Made by a program: the position numbers and the translations under genes. Positions 7,537-16,601 of a DNA stretch of 16,601 nucleotides are shown one piece after another (position 1 is the first letter of the stretch; every line of letters begins with the position of its first letter). Source of the stretch: Gemmatimonadales bacterium. Its GTDB lineage: Bacteria; Gemmatimonadota; Gemmatimonadetes; Gemmatimonadales; GWC2-71-9. Location of the stretch: positions 1-16,601 of the forward strand of contig JAUVTI010000027.1 in NCBI GenBank assembly GCA_030601605.1, written 5' to 3'. The notes under the pieces were generated by a model that was given only the letters and a program-made list of their open reading frames with translations, was not told the origin of the DNA and did not search any database.

Positions 7537-9062
7537 CAGCGCCGCCCTCCCGTCTCAAAGGGTGCCGGCGCCTGCGCCCCACGCACCTGCTCCACGAGCA
7601 TGCTCGTCGACGCCTCGATGCGTCGCAGGAACGGCGCGGGATACACACCGATCCAGAAGATCAGCGCGATGAGCGGCAGCAACACCGCGAGCTCTCGCCG
7701 AGACAGATCCAGCATGCCCTCGTTCTCGGGATTGTCGAGCTTGTTGTAGATGATCCGCTGCAGTGCGCGCAGCATGTACATCGCCGCCACCACCACTCCC
7801 GTCGCCGCAACGACGACGGCCCACGGATAGATGCCGAACGACCCGATCAGCACGAGAAACTCACCGATGAACCCGTTGGTACCCGGTAACCCGACCGACG
7901 AGAGCACTACTATGGTCAGCACCGCAGCGAGCAACGGCACGACCTTGGCCAGCCCGCCGAATGCCGCGATCTCCCGGGTGTGACGCCGCTCATACAGCAT
8001 GCCGGCCAGGAAGAACAGTGCTCCAGTGGAGATCCCGTGGCTGATCATGATGATGATCGCGCCCTCGAGGCTCTGTACCGTGGCCGCCCATATGCCCAGC
8101 ATCACGAAGCCCAGGTGGGCCACCGACGAGTAGGCCACCAGCTTCTTGAAGTCGGGCTGCACCATGGCGACGAGTCCGCCATAGATGATCCCAATGACCG
8201 CGAGCACGACCACCACGGTCGCCACCATGGGATCGAGCACCACGTTGGGGTAGAAGGGCAGCGCGAAGCGCAGGAACCCGTAGCACCCCATCTTCAGCAG
8301 GATCCCCGCCAGGATCACCGAGCCCGCGGTCGGCGCCTCGACGTGCGCGTCGGGCAACCAGGTGTGGAACGGGAACAGTGGCACCTTGATGGCAAACGCC
8401 AGGAAGAAGGCGCCAAACAACCAGAAGGCCCAGCGATCCGTGACCTGGATGTTCGACAGCAGGTGGTAGTAGTCGAACGAGTAGGTCCCCGTCGCGCGGC
8501 CCACGTAATAGTAGATGGTCAGGATCGCCACCAACATGAGCAGCGAACCGACGAACGTGAACAGGAAGAACTTGATGGCGGCATACAGTCGGCGCGGCCC
8601 GCCCCACACCCCGATGAGGAAGTACATCGGGATGAGCATGAGCTCCCAGAACATGTAGAAGACGAAGAGATCGAGTGCGAGGAACACGCCCAGCATGCCG
8701 GTGGTGAGCACGAGCAGGAGCGCGTAGTAGGCCCGCTCCTTCTCCCGGATGTAGTTGAAGCTGCTCAGCACGGCCAGCGGCATCGTGAACGTGGTGAGTA
8801 GCACCATGAACAGGGAGATGCCGTCCAGTCCCAGTCGGAACCACACTCCCCAGCCGGCGATCCACGGACGCGCCACCTGGAACTGCATGAGCGCCACAGT
8901 GGGATCGAACTCCCACCATAGGGGCACCGAGATCAGGAACTCGATCAGCGTCGCGAAGAGAGCAATCCACTTGGCCTCGCGCACCGGCCGCAGCAGGACG
9001 GCGATCGCCGTCACCAGCGGGAACGCCAGCAGGGCTTCTAGCACCCAGGCCTCGTAGTTCAT
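7536..9062 (-). CDS. nuoM: NADH-quinone oxidoreductase subunit M
   Basis: From ATG 9062 the product is 508 residues, normal for NuoM. It is a polytopic antiporter-like subunit of the complex I membrane arm. Proton-path residues are Glu140 in FWELMLIPMY, Lys226 in AIKVPLFPFHTWLPDAH, Lys257 in ILLKMGCYG and Glu401 in TNGFIGEF. VQPDFKKLVAYSS at about 302-314 is a further family signature. A GTG at 9071 would add three residues (MGA). I prefer the ATG at 9062 because it forms the ATGA overlap with the nuoL stop; GGGAG upstream is rather close (2 nt), so the start choice is moderate. Confidence 0.97.
   Translation of the reverse strand: MNYEAWVLEALLAFPLVTAIAVLLRPVREAKWIALFATLIEFLISVPLWWEFDPTVALMQFQVARPWIAGWGVWFRLGLDGISLFMVLLTTFTMPLAVLSSFNYIREKERAYYALLLVLTTGMLGVFLALDLFVFYMFWELMLIPMYFLIGVWGGPRRLYAAIKFFLFTFVGSLLMLVAILTIYYYVGRATGTYSFDYYHLLSNIQVTDRWAFWLFGAFFLAFAIKVPLFPFHTWLPDAHVEAPTAGSVILAGILLKMGCYGFLRFALPFYPNVVLDPMVATVVVVLAVIGIIYGGLVAMVQPDFKKLVAYSSVAHLGFVMLGIWAATVQSLEGAIIIMISHGISTGALFFLAGMLYERRHTREIAAFGGLAKVVPLLAAVLTIVVLSSVGLPGTNGFIGEFLVLIGSFGIYPWAVVVAATGVVVAAMYMLRALQRIIYNKLDNPENEGMLDLSRRELAVLLPLIALIFWIGVYPAPFLRRIEASTSMLVEQVRGAQAPAPFETGGRR
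7546..7551 (-). promoter_or_regulatory. Ribosome binding site of nuoN
   Basis: GGGAGG lies within the end of nuoM, 9 nt before the nuoN ATG at 7536. Together with the TGATG overlap it indicates coupled translation of nuoM and nuoN. Confidence 0.6.
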
Positions 9063-11047
9063 AGCTCCCACCCCGTCACCACACGCAGCAGTATCAGCGC
9101 GCCAAGCACGAACAGGAACACGTAGGTCCCCAAATATCCCGTCTGGAGCCGGCTACCGAGCCAGCCCATCGCGCGGGCGAGATTCGCAGAGCCGTTCGCG
9201 CCAAAGCCGTCGATGATGCCCTTGTCGATCACCTTCCACAACACGTTCTCCGAGACCCACATGATCGGGCGCACGATCAGCGTGTCGTAGATCTCGTCCA
9301 CATACCACTTGTTCAGCAGCACCTTCTGGATGCCGGTCTCCTCTGGAGCCTCCCGCGCAGGCTTGAGCGCGGCGGGCTTGAGCAGCCTCCACGCGCCGAT
9401 GATGCCGAGCGCCGCGACGAGGGTGGCGAATCCGAGCAGCACCCACTCGGTGGAGTGTGACAGGTGAACTTCGGGCAGATAGGCCGCGGACAGCTCCGTC
9501 ACGGGCTCCAGCCAGTGATGCAGCCAGCCGCTCCCCGGCAGGACCGCCGGCAGGTTGATCAGGCCGCCCACGATGGCCAGAACGGCCAACACCAGAAGCG
9601 GCCCGGTCATCACCCATGGCGACTCGTGCAGATGTTGCTGTTCCTTCTCGCCGCTGCGGTTGGGGCCGTGGAAGGTGTAGATCATGAGCCGCGTCATGTA
9701 GAACGCCGTGAGCAAGGCGGTGACGACGCCCACCGCCCACAACACGTAGAAGGCCGCGGCCTCGTGGCCGCGCGCGAACGTTGCGGCCAGGATCTCGTCC
9801 TTCGAGAAGAACCCCGAGAAACCCGGGACACCGACAATGGCCAGCGTGGCGATCCACATGAACGTCGCCGTGAGCGGCATCCACTTCCTCAGCCCACCCA
9901 TGTTCCGCATGTCCTGGGCCTCTTCGCTGCTGTGGGTGTGGTGATACGCGTGGTGCAGAGCGTGGATCACGCTACCCGCGCCGAGAAAGAGGAGCGCCTT
10001 GAAGAAGGCGTGCGTAGTGAGGTGGAAGATGCCGGCCGCGTAGGCGCCGACGCCCACGCCCATGAACATGTAGCCGAGCTGGGACACCGTCGAATAGGCC
10101 AGCACCTTCTTGATGTCCCACTGCTTGAGCGCGACGGTCGCGGCGAACAGCGCGGTGATCGCGCCGACCGCGGCTACCGTGAAGCTCGAGATCGGCGCCA
10201 TGGCGAACAGCACGTTGGCGCGCGCGACCATATAGACGCCCGCCGTGACCATCGTGGCCGCGTGGATCAGTGCGGAGACCGGAGTCGGACCCGCCATGGC
10301 GTCGGGCAGCCAGGTGTATAGCGGGATCTGCGCGGACTTGCCTATAGCGCCCACGAACAACGCCAGGGTGATCAGCGTGATGGCCGTGCCGCCGATCGCG
10401 AACGCGCGTGGCGCGTACTCGAACACCTCGATGAACGACAGCGTGCCGACAGCCTGGAAGATCATGAACATCGCCAGCAGGAACCCGACGTCCCCGATGC
10501 GGTTCATGATGAACGCCTTCTTGCCGGCGTTGGCGAAGGCCTCGTTCTCGAACCAGAACCCGATCAGCAGGTAGCTGCACAGCCCGACGCCTTCCCAGCC
10601 GACGAACATCACCGGGAAGTTCGCACCCAGGACGAGCACCAGCATGAAGAAGACGAAGAGATTGAGGTATGAGAAGTACCGTGCATACCCCGGATCCTCG
10701 CCCATGTAGCCGACGCTGAAAACGTGGATCACCATGCTGACGCCGGTGACGACGAGCAGCATCATTGCGGACAACTGGTCCACCTGCAGCGCCAGCTCGA
10801 TCTCCAGCCGGCCCGCCGGCATCCACTGCCAGAGGCTGAGGACGTACGGAGCGTCCGCCGGCGCACCAGCGAGGCCGGCCATCACCGCCACCGCGACCAG
10901 GAACGACAGCACGAGTGCTCCCACCCCGATCGTGGTCACGGCTCGCTTGGCGTCGAGGCGCAGCACGCTGATCGCCCCGTTCGCCAAGAACCCCGCGAGC
11001 GGGAACAGCAGTACGAGCCACACCCAACCAACCGTTGCGGGCATCAT
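9059..11047 (-). CDS. nuoL: NADH-quinone oxidoreductase subunit L
   Basis: The 662-residue product is the distal proton-pumping subunit of complex I and matches NuoL in length, including the C-terminal amphipathic lateral helix and final membrane segment (about 565-662). Conserved charged sites are Glu152 in GWEGVGLCSY, Lys237 in IGKSAQIPLYTWLPDAM, Lys350 in THAFFKALLF and Lys416-Asp417 in FFSKDEIL. After GSVIHAL the loop is longer than usual and histidine-rich (six His in residues 362-372). The start is ATG-ATG. The first ATG overlaps the nuoK stop as ATGA with GAGGGG immediately before it, so either Met could be used. The nuoM start overlaps its stop. Confidence 0.97.
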   Translation of the reverse strand: MMPATVGWVWLVLLFPLAGFLANGAISVLRLDAKRAVTTIGVGALVLSFLVAVAVMAGLAGAPADAPYVLSLWQWMPAGRLEIELALQVDQLSAMMLLVVTGVSMVIHVFSVGYMGEDPGYARYFSYLNLFVFFMLVLVLGANFPVMFVGWEGVGLCSYLLIGFWFENEAFANAGKKAFIMNRIGDVGFLLAMFMIFQAVGTLSFIEVFEYAPRAFAIGGTAITLITLALFVGAIGKSAQIPLYTWLPDAMAGPTPVSALIHAATMVTAGVYMVARANVLFAMAPISSFTVAAVGAITALFAATVALKQWDIKKVLAYSTVSQLGYMFMGVGVGAYAAGIFHLTTHAFFKALLFLGAGSVIHALHHAYHHTHSSEEAQDMRNMGGLRKWMPLTATFMWIATLAIVGVPGFSGFFSKDEILAATFARGHEAAAFYVLWAVGVVTALLTAFYMTRLMIYTFHGPNRSGEKEQQHLHESPWVMTGPLLVLAVLAIVGGLINLPAVLPGSGWLHHWLEPVTELSAAYLPEVHLSHSTEWVLLGFATLVAALGIIGAWRLLKPAALKPAREAPEETGIQKVLLNKWYVDEIYDTLIVRPIMWVSENVLWKVIDKGIIDGFGANGSANLARAMGWLGSRLQTGYLGTYVFLFVLGALILLRVVTGWEL

Positions 11048-11340
11048 CCCCTCAGTAGATTGATCTCTCTAACGTCGATCGTGTCTTTGTGTCGGTAGAT
11101 CGCGATCATTATCGCGAGACCGACGGCCGCCTCCGCCGCCGCAACCGCCATCACGAAGAACACGATCACCTGGCCCGAACGGCCCAACTGCTGTGCGAAT
11201 GCAATGAATGACAGGTTCACGGCATTCAGCATCAGCTCGATGCAGATGAAGATCACTATGGCGTTGCGGCGGAACAGAACACCGGCTACGCCGAGGCTGA
11301 ACAGCACAGCCGACAGCCCGAGTGACGGTCCAAGAAGCAC
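11044..11340 (-). CDS. nuoK: NADH-quinone oxidoreductase subunit K
   Basis: The 98-residue product from GTG 11340 matches the family's usual ~100 residues. It is a small three-helix subunit (MrpC-like) in the complex I membrane arm. The two membrane glutamates required in the family are present: Glu35 in ICIELMLNAVNL and Glu70 in AAAEAAVGLAI. The GTG shares one base with the nuoJ stop (TAGTG), and a strong AGGAGG lies 5 nt upstream, which fixes the start; any longer reading would run back through nuoJ in another frame. Its stop overlaps the nuoL start. Confidence 0.96.
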   Translation of the reverse strand: MLLGPSLGLSAVLFSLGVAGVLFRRNAIVIFICIELMLNAVNLSFIAFAQQLGRSGQVIVFFVMAVAAAEAAVGLAIMIAIYRHKDTIDVREINLLRG

Positions 11341-11861
11341 TAGAGCCTCCTCTTCGCCAGCACCACCGCCCCCACGACCGCGGCCAGCAGCAGCACCGAT
11401 GTGATCTCGAACGGAATCAAGTAGTCGCGGAAGAGCGGCGCCGCGATGGCCCCTACCGCCCCCTGCTCCTCCGTGATCCGCGCCAGCGTTCCGGCAGGCA
11501 ATACGAACCGCTGATCCGGGACGACGCGGGCGAGCACCAACAACTCGGTCGCCAGGAGCGCGCCCACCGCGAGCATCACGATCCGGCCCGCCCATCCGAG
11601 CATGTCGGTGCCGGTGTCGCGGCCCAGGTTGAGCAGCATGATCACGAACAGGAACAACACCATGATCGCGCCTGCGTAGACCAGGACCTGCAGCGCTCCG
11701 ATGAAGTGGGCGTCGAGCAGTATGAAGATGGCGGCGAGCGCGAACAGCGTATTCACCAACCAAAGGGCGCTCGCCACCGGGTTCCTCCGCGTGATGCAGA
11801 GGAACGCCGAGATGACGGACACCGCGGCAAAGAACCAGAATACGGCTTCGGTCTGACTCAC
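11340..11861 (-). CDS. nuoJ: NADH-quinone oxidoreductase subunit J
   Basis: The 173-residue product from GTG 11861 is a polytopic subunit of the complex I membrane arm. About five hydrophobic segments are visible. The conserved third helix is clear as QVLVYAGAIMVLFLFVIML at about 58-76, with Tyr62 at the family's pi-bulge site. RRNPVASALWL at about 25-35 is also typical. It begins 3 nt after the nuoI stop and its TAG overlaps the nuoK GTG. The upstream purine stretch GGGGTGAG is only a weak ribosome binding signal, so coupling to nuoI is likely. Confidence 0.96.
   Translation of the reverse strand: MSQTEAVFWFFAAVSVISAFLCITRRNPVASALWLVNTLFALAAIFILLDAHFIGALQVLVYAGAIMVLFLFVIMLLNLGRDTGTDMLGWAGRIVMLAVGALLATELLVLARVVPDQRFVLPAGTLARITEEQGAVGAIAAPLFRDYLIPFEITSVLLLAAVVGAVVLAKRRL
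11346..11351 (-). promoter_or_regulatory. Ribosome binding site of nuoK
   Basis: AGGAGG, a full-strength Shine-Dalgarno in the last codons of nuoJ, is 5 nt before the GTG at 11340. It decides the nuoK start. Confidence 0.8.
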
Positions 11862-11864
11862 GAT

Positions 11865-12371
11865 TCACTCACCCCGCGGATCCGACGGATCCCACAGCGT
11901 GGATACCGGATGTGTCTGCGCGCAGAGTCGCTCCAGGTCGTACACGAAGCGCCCGCGCTGGTATTCGGAGTTCTCGTAGTGCACGCCGACGTGGATCGCC
12001 TCCTCCGGGCACACCTCCTGGCAATACCCGCAGAACACGCAGCGGAACTCGTCGATCTCGTAGATCAGCGGATAGCGGTGGCCTTCCTCGTCCTCGCCCG
12101 GCACCAGCTTGATGCAGTTCGCCGGACAGATCTGCGGGCAGAGCCCGCACGCAACGCACTTGGCGCGCCCCTGCTCGTCAGTGAGCATGCGGTGGGTACC
12201 GCGCCAGCGCTGCGAGATCGTATAGTCGTCGGTGGACTTCTGCTCCGGGTACTGCATGGTCCACTTCGGCGCGACCAGGTGGCGGAACGTAATGGCCATG
12301 CCCTTCAAGGAGGCGCGCAGGTAGCTCACGTCCCGCTCCGGCCGCTTCATCAGCTTCACGTTGATCGCCAC
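11865..12371 (-). CDS. nuoI: NADH-quinone oxidoreductase subunit I (2x 4Fe-4S)
   Basis: The 168-residue product carries the two tetranuclear clusters N6a and N6b, which pass electrons toward N2 near the quinone site. Motifs are CVACGLCPQICP (Cys72, 75, 78, 82), with a further Cys86, and CVFCGYCQEVCP (Cys111, 114, 117, 121). The N-terminal region contains an amphipathic stretch (LKGMAITFRHLV) expected to sit on the membrane. The C-terminal end resembles family tails with a LWDPSDP motif. The start is GTG 12371, sharing one base with the nuoH stop (TAGTG) and preceded by GGGAG 6 nt upstream. A second GTG at 12359 is possible but less well placed. A longer open frame running back to 13493 is only a wrong-frame reading of nuoH. 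Confidence 0.97.
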   Translation of the reverse strand: MAINVKLMKRPERDVSYLRASLKGMAITFRHLVAPKWTMQYPEQKSTDDYTISQRWRGTHRMLTDEQGRAKCVACGLCPQICPANCIKLVPGEDEEGHRYPLIYEIDEFRCVFCGYCQEVCPEEAIHVGVHYENSEYQRGRFVYDLERLCAQTHPVSTLWDPSDPRGE

Positions 12372-13585
12372 TACGCGCTCCCTTCCCGCCGGACGTACTG
12401 CTGGCCGATGAGGCGGCCGCTGTCGAGCACCCGGAACACGATGAACAGGGCCACGAGGTTCACCCCGAACAGCGCGAGGCCGTACAACGCGCCGTCCGCC
12501 AGTCCGAGCGCGTCGAAAGCCCACACCGCCGTGGCAATGAGCATGATGTAGGCCAGCGCGACCGGGAGCATGATCTTCCAGCCCAGCCCCATCAGTTGGT
12601 CGTAGCGGAACCGCGGCAGCGTCCAGCGCACCCAGATGTACCAGAACACGAAGAAGAACGTCTTTCCGACGAAGACGACCAGCGTAGCCAGCGACTTGAG
12701 AACCGATGGCTCGCCCTGGTCCCAGGCCGTGAACGGGATGTCCCAGCCGCCGAAGAACAGAGTCGCCATGAGAGCGGACATCGTGATCAGCGCGCCGTAC
12801 TCCGCGAGGAAGAACATCGCGAAGCGCATCGAGCTGTACTCCGTGTGGTATCCGCCCACGAGCTCGGCCTCGGCCTCCGGCAGGTCGAAGGGTAGCCGGT
12901 TGTTCTCGGCCAGCGCCGAGATGGCGAACAAGACGAAGCCGAGGGTGAGGCTGAACACGAACCACACCGTCTGCTGCTGGTAGGCGACCACATGCGTGAG
13001 CCCCACGCTGCCGGTCAGGATCAGCACAGTGACGATGCTCATGCCCAGGGCGATCTCGTAGCTGATCATCTGCGCGCAGGAGCGCAGCCCGCCCAGGAAC
13101 GAGTACTTGTTGCCGGACGCCCAGCCCGCTATCACGATGCCGTACACGGCGAGACTCGAGACGGCGAGGATGAACAGCAGGCCGATCGAGACGTCCGCCA
13201 CGATCATCGGCATCGGGCCGGCGTAGGCGAACTGACCGAGCAGCGGAAGCGAGAAGTCGAAGGACAGCGGGAACGGCGCCGCGAACGGAATCACCGCGAA
13301 CAACACGAGTGAAGGAACGAACGCCAAGCCGGGCGCCAGGAGGAACAGCGTCTTGTCCGCCTGGGCCGGCAGCGTCTCTTCCTTTACGAAGTTCTTGAGC
13401 CCGTCGGCCATCGGCTGCAGCAGGCCCTGCGGCCCAACCCGGTTCGGGCCCAGCCGGTTCTGGATCCATGCAGCCACGCGCCGCTCGAGCCACGTGACGA
13501 ACGCCACCCCCACCAGCAGCGTGAAGAACACCACCACCAGCTTTATGACGCTGACGAGCAGGTACCCCTTCAGTTCCGGCGTCAC
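12371..13585 (-). CDS. nuoH: NADH-quinone oxidoreductase subunit H
   Basis: The 404-residue product from GTG 13585 is the membrane subunit that forms much of the quinone chamber and joins the peripheral arm. Eight or so membrane segments are present. Conserved loops are ERRVAAWIQNRLGPNRVGPQ at about 34-53, LLQPMADGLK at 55-64 and ENNRLPFDLPEAEAELVGGY at about 227-246, with HTEYSSM just after. It is longer than the ~325 of E. coli but within the range for other phyla; the extra length is at the C-terminal end, with extra hydrophobic segments. An open frame continues upstream to 13759 but it is a wrong-frame reading of nuoG. The GTG overlapping the nuoG stop (GTGA) with GGAGGT 6 nt upstream is the clear start. 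Confidence 0.96.
   Translation of the reverse strand: MTPELKGYLLVSVIKLVVVFFTLLVGVAFVTWLERRVAAWIQNRLGPNRVGPQGLLQPMADGLKNFVKEETLPAQADKTLFLLAPGLAFVPSLVLFAVIPFAAPFPLSFDFSLPLLGQFAYAGPMPMIVADVSIGLLFILAVSSLAVYGIVIAGWASGNKYSFLGGLRSCAQMISYEIALGMSIVTVLILTGSVGLTHVVAYQQQTVWFVFSLTLGFVLFAISALAENNRLPFDLPEAEAELVGGYHTEYSSMRFAMFFLAEYGALITMSALMATLFFGGWDIPFTAWDQGEPSVLKSLATLVVFVGKTFFFVFWYIWVRWTLPRFRYDQLMGLGWKIMLPVALAYIMLIATAVWAFDALGLADGALYGLALFGVNLVALFIVFRVLDSGRLIGQQYVRREGSA
12378..12382 (-). promoter_or_regulatory. Ribosome binding site of nuoI
   Basis: GGGAG (within AAGGGAG) lies 6 nt before the GTG at 12371, inside the final codons of nuoH. It supports the TAGTG-overlapping start. Confidence 0.65.
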
Positions 13586-15168
13586 GTCGCCACCTCCGCC
13601 GGGCTGGCCTGGCCGAGCACGATTCCCTTGTAGCCGAGCTGCGCGTAGCCGAGCCCTGCGAACGCCGCCTTGCCGGCCGCGAGGCCCTCGAATGCCTCGT
13701 CGGCGCTCGCCAGCGGCTCGCCCCGCCCCATCTCGACCAGCAGCTCGCCCAGGACCCACCAGGCCGGGCGCGCCATTCCCGGGCCGGCCTTGGCCTGCAG
13801 GTAGCGTTGCACGCGGCGGTCGCGGCTCACGAAGCTGCCGTCCTCCTCAGCCACGTTGGTGATCGGCAGCACGACCTTGGCGCCCCGGGCCGCATCCGGA
13901 AGGACCGTCCCCAGATAGATGACGTTTCCGGCGCGGTCCAGCGCCTCACGTGCCACCCCCTCCAGCCGCTCGTCCAGCACGATCACCAGGGCGGCATCGG
14001 AAACTGCCTCGAGGGCGGCGTCGAATCGTTCCTCGTAGCCGAGCAGCTCGGCACCGGTCGCGTTGGGCGCCCGCTCCTCGCGCAGCGCCAGGTTCGGCAC
14101 GCCGGCAAGCGGCGCCTCGCCATCCACCCGCTCGACGCGGAAGGCGCCGGTCACTGCGAAGCCCTCGAGCACCTGCTGCGCCAGGAACAGCGCCTCGCTC
14201 GAAGCTCCCGCCGACACCAGAGCCACCGCCTTGCCGCTCGCGCCCTTGACGATCTCGGCCGCCCGCTCAAGCGCGTGATCCCAGTCGGCCGCCACCAGCT
14301 CGCCGCTCTCGGCCACCAGCGGAGCCTCGATCCGGTCACCCCGGTTCATCCAGCGGTAGTGAAGGCGGCCGTGGTCGCACATGAAGTAGCGGTTCACATC
14401 CTGGTTGGGTCGCGGCCGCAGGCGGACCACCACGTTGTCGCGGGTCTCCACGTCCACGTTGCAGCCCTGCGAGCATCCCGTGCACACGCTCGCCGTGCGA
14501 TCGAGCTCCCAGGCGCGCGCCCTGTGCAGGAAGTCCTTGGACAGCAGCGAGCCCACCGGGCAGAGGTCCACCACATTCCCCGACCACGGATGGTCCAGCT
14601 CCCGATCCGGGTGGACGCCGATGTAGGCGCGGTCGCCGCGCTCGCTCACGTTGATGATGGCGTCTTCGGCGGCGTGCTCCATGAAACGCACGCACCGCGT
14701 ACACAGAATGCAGCGGTTCGGCACGTACAGGATGTCGCCGCCGAAATCCTCGACCGGGCTGAAGCGCTTGGCATAGGTCGGCGTGTATCGCGTGCGCGCC
14801 CGCCCCTCCTGGAACACGTAGTCCTGCAGCTCGCACTCACCGGCCTGATCGCAGATGGGGCAGTCCAGCGGGTGATTGATCAGCAGGAACTCCAGCACGC
14901 CCTCTCGCGCCTTGTTGGCCGCCTCGGTGTTGACACGCACCTCCTGCCCCTCGGCAACGGAGGTGGCGCAGGCGATGGCCAGCTTGGGCATCCCCTCGAC
15001 CTCGACCAGGCACATCCGGCACGCGCCGGCGACGGGCAGTCCCGGGTGATAGCAGTAGTGCGGAATGAGCACCCCGGCCTGCTTTGCCGCTTCGATGATC
15101 ATCGTCCCCTTGGGGACGGTGACCTCGAGGCCTTCGATCGTCAGTGTGACCTGTTCTCGTTCCGCCAT
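13582..15168 (-). CDS. nuoG: NADH-quinone oxidoreductase subunit G, short form
   Basis: The 528-residue product is the large Fe-S subunit of the NADH module. An N-terminal ferredoxin domain has Cys39, 50, 53 and 67 for the 2Fe-2S N1b. The next site, NHPLDCPICDQAGEC, offers His99 and Cys103, 106, 112 for N5. The third has Cys153, 156, 159 and 203 (CILCTRC...CPVG) for N4. A fourth set, CTGCSQGC with Cys229, 232, 236 and then Cys264, matches the extra N7 cluster of E. coli and Thermus NuoG. After that only about 260 residues of a molybdopterin-oxidoreductase-like domain remain (for example NVAEEDGSFVSRDRRVQRY near 438-456). E. coli NuoG has about 908 residues in total. The frame is intact to a stop overlapping nuoH, so this looks like a genuine short form. 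The ATG is 4 nt after the nuoF stop, preceded by TGAGGAT. Confidence 0.95.
   Translation of the reverse strand: MAEREQVTLTIEGLEVTVPKGTMIIEAAKQAGVLIPHYCYHPGLPVAGACRMCLVEVEGMPKLAIACATSVAEGQEVRVNTEAANKAREGVLEFLLINHPLDCPICDQAGECELQDYVFQEGRARTRYTPTYAKRFSPVEDFGGDILYVPNRCILCTRCVRFMEHAAEDAIINVSERGDRAYIGVHPDRELDHPWSGNVVDLCPVGSLLSKDFLHRARAWELDRTASVCTGCSQGCNVDVETRDNVVVRLRPRPNQDVNRYFMCDHGRLHYRWMNRGDRIEAPLVAESGELVAADWDHALERAAEIVKGASGKAVALVSAGASSEALFLAQQVLEGFAVTGAFRVERVDGEAPLAGVPNLALREERAPNATGAELLGYEERFDAALEAVSDAALVIVLDERLEGVAREALDRAGNVIYLGTVLPDAARGAKVVLPITNVAEEDGSFVSRDRRVQRYLQAKAGPGMARPAWWVLGELLVEMGRGEPLASADEAFEGLAAGKAAFAGLGYAQLGYKGIVLGQASPAEVAT
13592..13597 (-). promoter_or_regulatory. Ribosome binding site of nuoH
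   Basis: GGAGGT lies 6 nt before the GTG at 13585, within the end of nuoG. It settles the nuoH start against the longer open frame. Confidence 0.8.
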
Positions 15169-15172
15169 ATCC

Positions 15173-16527
<1,355 letters not shown>

Positions 16528-16540
<13 letters not shown>

Positions 16541-16601
16541 GATCCGGGACCGGGGGCGATCTTCACGTCCCAGTCGGACGAGGAGATCCGGGCGGCGGTC
16601 C
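16528..16601 (-). CDS. Possible 3' end of the gene upstream of nuoF (perhaps nuoE), tentative
   Basis: In one minus-strand frame this stretch reads about 23 residues (ending in KIAPGPGSWAG) to a TAG at 16528. Nearly all third codon positions are G or C, as in the real genes here. If real, it would overlap a nuoF GTG at 16540 by 13 nt. The fragment is too short to match NuoE, and the competing frame that continues into nuoF also stays open. Either this is an upstream gene's tail, or nuoF is longer and this is a shadow. Confidence 0.25.

Noticed and set aside
11865..13493. 542-codon minus-strand frame that could look like a NuoH-NuoI fusion
   Set aside because: The part upstream of 12371 is nuoH read in the wrong frame. 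NuoI has its own GTG and ribosome site at the nuoH stop.
12371..13759. Longer nuoH starting at 13759
   Set aside because: The extra 58 residues are nuoG read in another frame. GTG 13585 has a strong GGAGGT and overlaps the nuoG stop.

Overview
The window is about two thirds G+C by eye and tightly packed. Every supported gene lies on the minus strand, so transcription runs from the right edge to the left edge. The bulk is the distal part of a respiratory complex I (NDH-1) operon in canonical order: nuoF, nuoG, nuoH, nuoI, nuoJ, nuoK, nuoL, nuoM, nuoN (about 16540 down to 6025). The genes before nuoF (nuoA to nuoE) would lie past the right edge. Gene content, GTG-rich starts, a NuoF N-terminus resembling the HydB/long-NuoF type and a short NuoG suggest a GC-rich free-living bacterium with aerobic or facultative respiration. 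Gemmatimonadota or a similar phylum is my best guess, but it rests on impressions of sequence style and is low confidence.

After nuoN the gene string continues without a real break. A phosphomannomutase/phosphoglucomutase (6023..4650) starts 1 nt after the nuoN stop. A large UPF0182/COG1615 membrane protein (4645..2069) starts 4 nt later. After a 45-nt gap comes a carbamate kinase (2023..1067), whose stop overlaps the GTG start of succinyl-CoA synthetase beta, sucC (1070 to beyond the left edge).

Most junctions within the complex I block are stop/start overlaps (GTGA, TAGTG, ATGA, TGATG) or gaps of 1 to 4 nt, which points to translational coupling. Eight of the thirteen genes appear to begin with GTG. 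NuoF (FMN, NADH site, 4Fe-4S), NuoG (one 2Fe-2S and three 4Fe-4S sites by cysteine motif) and NuoI (two 4Fe-4S) carry electrons. NuoH, J, K, L, M and N form the proton-pumping membrane arm. The downstream genes add sugar-phosphate interconversion, an uncharacterised membrane protein and two enzymes that can form ATP or GTP by substrate-level phosphorylation (ArcC and SucCD).

I see no RNA genes, mobile elements, CRISPR arrays or convincing terminators. The window is mostly ordinary core metabolism. The points worth a second look are the unresolved nuoF start at the right edge, the short NuoG that keeps the extra N7 cluster cysteines, the UPF0182 protein in this setting, the isolated carbamate kinase coupled to sucC, and a histidine cluster in a NuoL loop.
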